From NCBI GenBank assembly GCA_019233415.1, contig JAFAMK010000412.1, forward strand, positions 1 to 10,426: DNA of 10,426 nucleotides. Reading direction: 5' to 3'. A program made the translations under genes and the position numbers. Position 1 is the first letter of the stretch. Each line of letters opens with the position of its first letter. This DNA is from Vulcanimicrobiota bacterium (GTDB lineage Bacteria > Vulcanimicrobiota > Vulcanimicrobiia > Vulcanimicrobiales > Vulcanimicrobiaceae). Below are positions 5,563-10,426 of this stretch, piece by piece. The notes beneath the pieces were generated by a model. It saw nothing but the letters and a program-made list of their open reading frames with translations, was not told where the DNA came from and did not search any database.

Positions 5563-6944
5563 CGATCGCGGCGATCGCGACGCCGCCGGGACGCGGCGCG
5601 ATCGCGATCGTCCGCTGCAGCGGGCCTGACGCGCGCGCGATCGCCGCGCGCGTCTTTCGCAGCCGCGAGCCGCTGCGCGACCGCGTCGCGACATACGGCG
5701 AGGTCGTCGACGCCGACGGCGCGGTGATCGACCGCGGGCTCGCGCTCGCGATGGACGCGCCGCGCACCGTGACCGGCGAAGACGTCGTCGAGCTGCACGT
5801 GCATGGCAGCCCGATCGTCGCGCGCGAAACGCTGCGTGCGCTGCTTCATGCGGGCGCGCGCGCCGCGCAGCCCGGCGAGTTCACGCGCCGCGCTTTCCTC
5901 AACCGCAAGCTCGACCTGAGCGCCGCCGAGGCCGTCGCGGACGTCATCGACGCCGAGACGCGCGCGGCCGCGCGCGCCGCGCAGGCGAACCTCGCCGGCG
6001 GCCTGCGCGCGGAAGTCGACAAGGCCCGCGCCGCGCTCGCGACGATCCTCGAAGAGCTGGCCGGCGCGATCGACTATCCCGACGAGGTCCCCGAACCGCC
6101 GCGCGCCCGCGTCGCCGCCGCGGTCGCCGCGGTCGACGACGGCCTCGCCGCGCTGATGCGCGACTGGGAGCGCGGCCGGCTCGTGCGCGAGGGGCTCTCG
6201 CTCGCGATCGTCGGCCCGCCGAACGCCGGCAAGTCGTCGCTGCTCAACGCGCTGCTCGGCGAAGAGCGCGCCATCGTCTCGGAGATCGCCGGCACGACCC
6301 GCGACGTGATCGAGGACCGCTTCGCCGTCGACGGCGTCCTCGTGCGCGTCCTCGACACCGCCGGCCTGCGCGCGACCGACGACGCGATCGAACGGATCGG
6401 CGTCGACCGCGCCCAGCGCGCCCTCGACGCGGCTGCCGTCGCCCTCGTCGTCGTCGACGGCGCCCGGCCGCTCGACCCCGACGCCCGCGCCGTCCTCGCC
6501 CGAACCCGCAACCGCCCCCGCGTCGTCCTCTTCAACAAGCGCGACCTCGGCACGACCGGCTACGCCGCCCGTGACCCTGAGGAGCACGATGCGCTCTGTG
6601 GGTCCGTCCTTCGACAAGCTCAGGATGACGGGGTGCGGGCTCAGGATGGGGGGACCGAAGAGACGCTCGCCGCCGTCCGCCACGCGATCGCCCTGGCTGG
6701 CTGGCACGGCGACACCCCGGACCTCACGCGCCCCCACCTGGCCTCCGCCCGCCAAGCCGACGCGGTCGCCCGCGCCCGCGAAGCGTTCGCCCACGCCGCC
6801 GCGACGCTCGCCGCCGACGAGCCGCTCGACCTGGTAGTGCCGGACCTGCTCGTTGCAGTCGCTTCGCTCGGCGAAATCACTGGCGCCGCGGCGACCGAAG
6901 CGATTCTGGACGGGGTCTTTGCGCGCTTCTGCATAGGGAAGTAG
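5559..6944 (+). CDS. mnmE: tRNA modification GTPase MnmE
   Basis: MnmE works with MnmG to add an aminomethyl-type group to U34 of certain tRNAs, using GTP and a folate one-carbon donor. The 461-aa product has the N-terminal tetrahydrofolate-binding domain (1-118, with GEFTRRAFLNRKLDL at 106-120), a helical domain, and an inserted G domain: G1 GPPNAGKSS (219-227), G2 region AGTTRD (244-249), G3 DTAG (266-269), G4 NKRD (326-329). The C-terminal CIGK (458-461), including the catalytic cysteine, is intact. Between G4 and the end of the G domain, residues about 338-364 are encoded by a dispersed-repeat insertion; the expected G5 Ser-Ala is not recognisable. The rest is normal, so the gene may be functional. 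ATG overlaps the jag stop. mnmG is not adjacent; it lies 2.5 kb on. Confidence 0.96.
   Translation: MTIAAIATPPGRGAIAIVRCSGPDARAIAARVFRSREPLRDRVATYGEVVDADGAVIDRGLALAMDAPRTVTGEDVVELHVHGSPIVARETLRALLHAGARAAQPGEFTRRAFLNRKLDLSAAEAVADVIDAETRAAARAAQANLAGGLRAEVDKARAALATILEELAGAIDYPDEVPEPPRARVAAAVAAVDDGLAALMRDWERGRLVREGLSLAIVGPPNAGKSSLLNALLGEERAIVSEIAGTTRDVIEDRFAVDGVLVRVLDTAGLRATDDAIERIGVDRAQRALDAAAVALVVVDGARPLDPDARAVLARTRNRPRVVLFNKRDLGTTGYAARDPEEHDALCGSVLRQAQDDGVRAQDGGTEETLAAVRHAIALAGWHGDTPDLTRPHLASARQADAVARAREAFAHAAATLAADEPLDLVVPDLLVAVASLGEITGAAATEAILDGVFARFCIGK
6571..6650 (-). repeat. Dispersed repeat element inside mnmE
   Basis: Positions 6607-6629 are the exact reverse complement (23 of 23 bases) of the copy at 9373-9395. 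A partial copy GCTCAGGATG follows at 6639-6648, and GTGACCCTGAGG at 6571-6582 resembles the other orientation, so the insertion could be about 60-80 bp with inverted ends. It is read through in the mnmE frame as ...VLRQAQDDG... (residues 350-358). The outer limits are inferred. Confidence 0.8.
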
Positions 6945-7090
6945 TCAAGGCGTCGACTGGTTCTGCTCGCCTCGCTGAAGGCGGGGCCTTTGGCGCAGCG
7001 GTTGATCACCCGGTCACGGTAGGCCCGTGCAACGGTCGGATGCTATGCCTCGGTCGTTGTCGCTGCGGCCGGTGCCTACGCGGGATGTGC

Positions 7091-7101
7091 GCGCAATGCG
7101 C
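7091..7101. promoter_or_regulatory. Palindrome upstream of ada, possible operator
   Basis: GCGCA-a-TGCGC is a perfect short palindrome, followed by GAAGCGCG (7102-7109), which partly resembles the E. coli Ada box AAAGCGCA. It lies about 27 bp upstream of the putative -10 hexamer of ada, where an activator or repressor could sit. In a GC-rich genome such palindromes also occur by chance. Confidence 0.25.
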
Positions 7102-7127
7102 GAAGCGCGGAGGCGTGCAGGCGGCGC

Positions 7128-7133
7128 TACCCT
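7128..7133 (+). promoter_or_regulatory. Putative -10 hexamer of ada (leaderless type)
   Basis: TACCCT fits TAnnnT and ends 9 nt before the ATG. No Shine-Dalgarno is present between it and the start codon. Confidence 0.4.
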
Positions 7134-7142
7134 AGACCCATC

Positions 7143-8174
7143 ATGGAACAGATCGACGACACGCGCTGGGAGGCGGTGCTCACCCGTGAGCGCGACGACG
7201 ACTTCGTCTTCGGCGTCAAGACCACGAGTATCTATTGCCGGCCCGGCTGCCCCTCGCGCACGCCGGCACGCCGGAACGTGTTCGCGTTCCCGAACCCGGC
7301 CGCGGCCGAGGCCGCGGGCTTCCGCCCGTGCAAACGCTGCGCCCCCGACGACGTCGCGCCGGATGCCGATCGTGTCCGCCTGATCGAGCGCGCCTGCGCG
7401 CTGCTCGACGCGGAGGACGCGCCGTCGCTCGCCGGCGTCGCGAGCGAGGTGGGCCTGAGCCGGTTCCACTTCCAGCGGCTCTTCCGCAAGGTGGTCGGCG
7501 TCACGCCGGGCGAGTACGTCCGCGCGCGCCGCGACGCGCGCTTCCGCACCGGCCTCGCCGGTGGCGCGAGCGTCACGACGGCACTGCACGACGCGGGGTA
7601 CGGCTCGTCGAGCCGGCCGTACGCGAACGGCATGCTCGGGATGACCCCGACGCGCTACCGCGAGGGCGGCCGCGACGAGCGGATGACGTACGCGATCGCG
7701 CCGTGCTCGCTCGGACGCGTGCTCGTCGCGACGACCGAACGCGGCGTCTGCGCGATCGACCTCGGCGACGACGACGAAGAACTGGCTGCCGCGCTGGCGC
7801 GCCAGTTCCCGAACGCGGAACGCGTGCGCGACGACGCCGCACTGCGCGAAACGGTCGACGCAGCCGTTGCGCTGGTCGACGATCCGTCGCGCCCGTTCAC
7901 GCTACCGCTCGACGTGCGCGGAACCGCATTCCAGCGCCGCGTCTGGAACGCGTTGCGCGCAATGAGGCCGGGCGAACACACGACGTATGCTGCGCTCGCG
8001 GTTGCAGTCGGGAGCCCGCGCGCTGCGCAAGCCGTTGGGGCGGCATGCGCCGCGAATCGGCTCGCGGTCGCGATCCCATGCCATCGCGTCGTGCGCGAAG
8101 ACGGCGGTCTCGCCGGCTATCGCTGGGGCGTTGAGCGCAAACGCGAGCTGCTCGCGCAAGAGGCGAGCGCATAG
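7143..8174 (+). CDS. ada: Bifunctional Ada: methylphosphotriester/O6-alkylguanine-DNA alkyltransferase and AraC-type regulator
   Basis: Ada removes methyl groups from DNA phosphotriesters and from O6-methylguanine onto its own cysteines, and when methylated at the N-terminus it activates the adaptive response. The 343-aa product (E. coli 354 aa) has the zinc-binding N-terminal domain with C32, C36, C63 and C66 (YCRPGC ... RPCKRC; C32 the expected acceptor), an AraC-type double HTH at about 78-175 (LAGVASEVGLSRFHFQRLFR; second half ending GMTPTRYREG), and a C-terminal methyltransferase domain with the active-site PCHRV (C313 equivalent to E. coli C321) and the family motif GxAxGYxWG-like GGLAGYRWG (321-329). 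All key residues are present. It probably has its own promoter and is separate from the mnmE operon. Confidence 0.96.
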   Translation: MEQIDDTRWEAVLTRERDDDFVFGVKTTSIYCRPGCPSRTPARRNVFAFPNPAAAEAAGFRPCKRCAPDDVAPDADRVRLIERACALLDAEDAPSLAGVASEVGLSRFHFQRLFRKVVGVTPGEYVRARRDARFRTGLAGGASVTTALHDAGYGSSSRPYANGMLGMTPTRYREGGRDERMTYAIAPCSLGRVLVATTERGVCAIDLGDDDEELAAALARQFPNAERVRDDAALRETVDAAVALVDDPSRPFTLPLDVRGTAFQRRVWNALRAMRPGEHTTYAALAVAVGSPRAAQAVGAACAANRLAVAIPCHRVVREDGGLAGYRWGVERKRELLAQEASA

Positions 8175-8239
8175 CACGACGGTGCTCCTAGGCGGAATGC
8201 GCGAGCAAACGACGGAGCGCCGTCATCGCGCGCGACGCG

Positions 8240-8245
8240 TACGAT
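8240..8245 (+). promoter_or_regulatory. Putative -10 hexamer of the DUF1203 gene (leaderless type)
   Basis: TACGAT fits TAnnnT and ends 9 nt before the ATG at 8255, with no Shine-Dalgarno between. The identical hexamer precedes mnmG. Confidence 0.4.
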
Positions 8246-8254
8246 GATCACGCC

Positions 8255-8734
8255 ATGCACTTCCGCTATCTTCCCATCGACGACGAGGTCGTGCGCAACG
8301 TGCGCGCGACGCTGCACGACGCGCACGGCAACGACCTGCACGTGCAAATCTCCGACGACGACGGCAACCCGTGCCGCTCGTGCCTGCGCATCACGCCGGT
8401 CGGCACGCGCCTGATCCTGTTCGCGCACAAGCCGTTCACGACGACCGGCCCGTACGCGGAAACCGGCCCCGTCTTCGTGCACGCCGACGCCTGCGAAACC
8501 TACCGCGAGCAAAGCGAATTCCCGGCGGACTTCCGCCCGCGCACGCTCGTCTTACGCGCGTACAACCACGCGGGCCACATCCACGACACGATCCTCGCCC
8601 CCGGCGAAACCGCGGAAGAAACGCTCGAGCGCTTCTTCACCGACCCCGACGTCGCAACGGTCCACGTCCGCAACCCGGCCTGGGGCTGCTTCGACTTCGC
8701 CGTCGTCCGCGCCGAGGGCGCCGCCGCGGCCTGA
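8255..8734 (+). CDS. DUF1203 family protein
   Basis: This 159-aa protein of unknown function matches the DUF1203 pattern: a CxxC near the middle of the N-terminal half (C40-R-S-C43, then LRITPVG), a hydrophobic strand LILFAHKPF (53-61), PYAETGPVFVHADAC (66-80) and then a RPRTLVLRAYN stretch (94-104) where family members carry a similar Arg-rich strand. There is no signal peptide or membrane segment. The conserved cysteines (C40, C43, C80) could bind metal, but that is only a guess. It lies 80 bp after ada and has its own TAnnnT hexamer, so it is likely a separate unit rather than an Ada-operon member. The C-terminus is a short Ala run (GAAAA). Confidence 0.85.
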   Translation: MHFRYLPIDDEVVRNVRATLHDAHGNDLHVQISDDDGNPCRSCLRITPVGTRLILFAHKPFTTTGPYAETGPVFVHADACETYREQSEFPADFRPRTLVLRAYNHAGHIHDTILAPGETAEETLERFFTDPDVATVHVRNPAWGCFDFAVVRAEGAAAA

Positions 8735-8747
8735 CAATCCACCCCCC

Positions 8748-8770
8748 GTCACCCTGAGCTTGTCGAAGGG
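8748..8770 (+). repeat. Dispersed repeat copy between DUF1203 and GNAT genes
   Basis: The core CCTGAGCTTGTCGAAGG matches the copy at 9373-9395, with a C for T difference near its left end (GTCACCCTGAG instead of GTCATCCTGAG). It lies in the intergenic gap 14 bp after the DUF1203 stop and 37 bp before the GNAT start. Confidence 0.9.
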
Positions 8771-8807
8771 CGAAGGGCGGCGCGCGCGGCATCGCGGAGC
8801 AGAGCGC

Positions 8808-9341
8808 ATGATCCAAGTCGACGACGAGATCGCGCTCGTGCCGCTCACTGCGGAGGTCGCCGACGCATACGCCGCGCACGCCGAGCGCGACTACGAGCGA
8901 ATGCGCCGCTGGCTCTGGTGGGTCGACAGCGGCCGCACTGCTGCCGATGTCCGCACCTTCGTCGCCACGGTCGAGGACCGCCGCCTCCACGACCTCGGCG
9001 ACTGCTACACGATCGTCGTGAATGGAGAAGTCGCCGGCGCGGTCGACATTCACGACGTCAACCGCCAGCACAGCGTCGGCGCGATCGGCTACTGGCTCGG
9101 CTCGACCTACGGCGGCCGCGGCATCATGACGCGCGCCGTCGTCGCAACGGCCCAGCTCGCCTTCGAAACGCACCGCCTCCACCGCCTCGAACTACTCGCC
9201 GCCGTCGACAACCACGCGAGCCGCGCCGTCGCCGAACGCGCCGGCTTCACCCTCGAAGCGATCCTGCACCAGCGCCTCTGGGCCCCGCACGGCTTCGACG
9301 ACGCCGCCCTCTACGCGAAGCTCGCGCCCCCGTCATCCTGA
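8808..9341 (+). CDS. GNAT family N-acetyltransferase (RimJ/RimL-like)
   Basis: This predicted acetyl-CoA-dependent acetyltransferase has 177 residues, typical of the RimJ/RimL type. Visible features are an N-terminal strand IALVPLTAEVA (8-18), WLWWVDSGRT (35-44), the strand pair YTIVVNGEVAGAVDIHDVN (67-85), the core GAIGYWLGSTYGGRGIMTRAV (91-111) that includes the acetyl-CoA pyrophosphate-binding turn, and HRLELLAAVDNHASRAVAERAGFTLEA (125-151), the hallmark second half. The substrate (protein N-terminus, amino sugar or drug) cannot be told. The ATG at 8808 is preferred because GGAG (8796-8799) sits 8 nt upstream; the longer frame from 8760 begins inside a repeat. The stop codon TGA (9339-9341) lies inside the next repeat, so the last residues (PPSS) are repeat-derived. 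Confidence 0.9.
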   Translation: MIQVDDEIALVPLTAEVADAYAAHAERDYERMRRWLWWVDSGRTAADVRTFVATVEDRRLHDLGDCYTIVVNGEVAGAVDIHDVNRQHSVGAIGYWLGSTYGGRGIMTRAVVATAQLAFETHRLHRLELLAAVDNHASRAVAERAGFTLEAILHQRLWAPHGFDDAALYAKLAPPSS

Positions 9342-9395
9342 GCTCGTCGCCCGTCATCCTGAGCGTCGCCCTGTCATCCTGAGCTTGTCGAAGGA
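9332..9395 (+). repeat. Three degenerate tandem copies of the dispersed repeat
   Basis: Three copies of GTCATCCTGAGC start at 9332, 9353 and 9373 (21- and 20-bp steps). Only the last carries the full CCTGAGCTTGTCGAAGG core; the first two end in CTCGTCG and GTCG. The first copy overlaps the end of the GNAT gene and provides its stop codon. The block lies between the accessory genes and mnmG. Confidence 0.9.
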
Positions 9396-9430
9396 CGCGG
9401 GCGGTCGTGGTGCGCCTTCCGCGACCGTGC

Positions 9431-9436
9431 TACGAT
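9431..9436 (+). promoter_or_regulatory. Putative -10 hexamer of mnmG
   Basis: TACGAT fits TAnnnT and ends 12 nt before the ATG at 9449; no Shine-Dalgarno is seen between. It would let mnmG be transcribed independently of mnmE. Confidence 0.4.
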
Positions 9437-9448
9437 AGCGGGCGTTCC

Positions 9449-10426
9449 ATGACCACGGTGTTCCGCGGCGACGACGCCGCCGTGATCGTCGTCGGGGGCG
9501 GCCATGCCGGGCTCGAAGCCGCGCTAGCGGCCGCGCGCCTCGGCGCCGAGACCCTCCTCGTAACCGGCGAGCCGGATCGCATCTGCACGCTCGCCTGCAA
9601 CCCGTCGATCGGCGGCAGCGCGAAGGGCCAGCTCGTCCGCGAGATCGACGCGCTGGGCGGCGCGATGGCGCGCATCACCGACCGCGTCTCGCTCCACGCG
9701 CGCTTCCTCAACGAGTCGAAAGGCCCGTCGGTCCGCGCGCTGCGCGCCCTCGCCGACAAGCCAAGCTACGTGCGCGTTGCCGCCGAGACGGCCGCCGGGC
9801 AGCCGAACCTCACCGTCGTGCGCGGCATGGCCGACGATCTCGTCGTCGAGGCAGGCGCAGTCCGCGGCGTGATCCTCGCCGACGGCCGTACTCTGCGCGC
9901 CCCGAACGTCGTGCTCGCGACCGGCACATTCCTCGGCGGCAAGACCTTTCGCGGCGACGAGGTCCGCGCCGAAGGCCGCTTCGGCGAAGCCCCCGCGCTC
10001 GGCCTGAGTGCGACGCTGGCCCGCCTCGGCTTCCCGATGGGCCGCCTCAAGACGGGCACGCCACCACGCGTGGACCGCACGTCGCTCGACCTCACCGTGA
10101 TGACCGAGCAGCGCCCAAGCCTGACCCCGCTCCCGTTCTCATACACGAGCTCACCGGCGTTCGCCGGGCCGCAGCTCTCGTGCTGGATCGTCGATACCAA
10201 CGAGCGCACGCATGAACTGGTCCGTAACAACCTGCACCGCTCCCCGCTCTACGGCCTCGACCTGATCCGCGGGATCGGCCCGCGCTACTGCCCGTCGATC
10301 GAAGACAAGGTCGTCAAGTTCGCCCACAATCCGACGCATCAGGTCTTCGTCGAGCCCGAGGGCTGGGACGAGCCAACGTACTACGTCGGAGGCTTCTCGA
10401 CGTCGCTCCCCGCGGACGTCCAGCTC
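9449..10426 (+). CDS. mnmG: tRNA uridine-5-carboxymethylaminomethyl modification enzyme MnmG (partial, 3' end outside window)
   Basis: MnmG (GidA) is the FAD- and NADH-dependent partner of MnmE in modifying the wobble uridine of tRNAs. The window holds the first 326 codons of a protein usually about 620 aa, open to the window edge. Landmarks are the FAD dinucleotide-binding GGGHAG (16-21), CNPSIGGSAKG (50-60), ALGGAMARITDR (68-79), NESKGPSVRALR (88-99), a second GTFLGGKTF strand, LKTGTPPRV, and the GidA signature GIGPRYCPSIEDK (275-287). C50 and C281 correspond to E. coli C47 and C277. The ATG is the first in frame and gives a correct N-terminus. The usual neighbour mnmE lies 2.5 kb upstream, so the ancestral adjacency seems broken by insertion. 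Confidence 0.97.
   Translation, partial: MTTVFRGDDAAVIVVGGGHAGLEAALAAARLGAETLLVTGEPDRICTLACNPSIGGSAKGQLVREIDALGGAMARITDRVSLHARFLNESKGPSVRALRALADKPSYVRVAAETAAGQPNLTVVRGMADDLVVEAGAVRGVILADGRTLRAPNVVLATGTFLGGKTFRGDEVRAEGRFGEAPALGLSATLARLGFPMGRLKTGTPPRVDRTSLDLTVMTEQRPSLTPLPFSYTSSPAFAGPQLSCWIVDTNERTHELVRNNLHRSPLYGLDLIRGIGPRYCPSIEDKVVKFAHNPTHQVFVEPEGWDEPTYYVGGFSTSLPADVQL

Larger units (their letters stand above)
6945..7142. other. mnmE-ada intergenic region
   Basis: These 198 bp show no convincing gene and no strong terminator. The only structures seen are short GC inverted repeats (GGGCCT near 6985 with AGGCCC near 7020), and a palindrome upstream of ada described separately. Confidence 0.4.

Noticed and set aside
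3703..5694. 663-codon open frame on the minus strand opposite rnpA, yidD, yidC and jag
   Set aside because: It crosses four recognised genes on the other strand and has the Arg-rich low-complexity look of a high-GC shadow frame.
5349..6794. 481-codon open frame on the minus strand opposite mnmE
   Set aside because: It is antisense to an mnmE with all its family motifs; its composition is that of a shadow frame.
6983..7050. tRNA-like stretch (GGGGCCTTTGGCGCAGCGGTT) after mnmE
   Set aside because: The start resembles an acceptor and D-arm, but no T-loop GTTCGANNC, no anticodon stem and no matching acceptor strand follow.
8211..8224. Hairpin GACGG-AGCG-CCGTC as an ada terminator
   Set aside because: The stem is only 5 bp and is not followed by a T-rich tract; such small stems are common by chance at this GC content.
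9332..9395. Short regularly spaced repeats as a CRISPR array
   Set aside because: The units are about 20 bp with almost no spacer, degenerate, and related to dispersed copies elsewhere in the window; no cas gene is nearby.

Overview
This is a high-GC bacterial chromosome segment centred on the replication origin. It has the classic order dnaN <- dnaA <- (oriC) -> rpmH -> rnpA -> yidD -> yidC -> jag/khpB -> mnmE, then three accessory genes and the 5' half of mnmG. A YidC without the large periplasmic domain, next to a KH/R3H (Jag/KhpB) gene, points to a Terrabacteria-type lineage rather than a proteobacterium. An uncultivated high-GC phylum such as Eremiobacterota (WPS-2) is a guess I cannot confirm from sequence alone.

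Left arm (1-2964, minus strand): dnaA (initiator) is followed by a strong hairpin terminator, a 337-bp gap and dnaN (sliding clamp). The gap holds an AT-rich patch and a DnaA-trio-like array in the same orientation as the Bacillus-type unwinding region. No RecF start is visible in the 131 bp after dnaN.

Origin (2965-3360): the dnaA-rpmH intergenic region carries at least six DnaA-box-like 9-mers. Three of them start at exact 12-bp intervals. A consensus-like sigma-70 promoter for rpmH lies just downstream.

Central operon (3361-6944, plus strand): rpmH, rnpA, yidD, yidC, jag and mnmE are tightly packed, with overlapping start/stop codons at rnpA/yidD and jag/mnmE. Together they supply ribosomal protein L34, the RNase P protein, the membrane insertion machinery, an RNA-binding protein and a tRNA wobble-uridine modification GTPase.

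Right arm (6945-10426, plus strand): a bifunctional Ada-type alkylation repair regulator, a DUF1203 protein and a GNAT acetyltransferase lie between mnmE and mnmG, whose products act as one complex. Copies of a short dispersed repeat (core CCTGAGCTTGTCGAAGG) occur inside mnmE, before the GNAT gene, and as a degenerate three-copy tandem after it. The copy inside mnmE is translated in frame and seems to have rewritten the G4-G5 part of the GTPase domain. Another copy supplies the stop codon of the GNAT gene.

Several genes (dnaA, ada, the DUF1203 gene, mnmG) have a TAnnnT hexamer 8-12 nt before the start codon and no Shine-Dalgarno sequence, which suggests leaderless transcripts. I see no new multi-gene defence or mobile system here. 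The most unusual signals are the repeat invasion of mnmE and the origin architecture.
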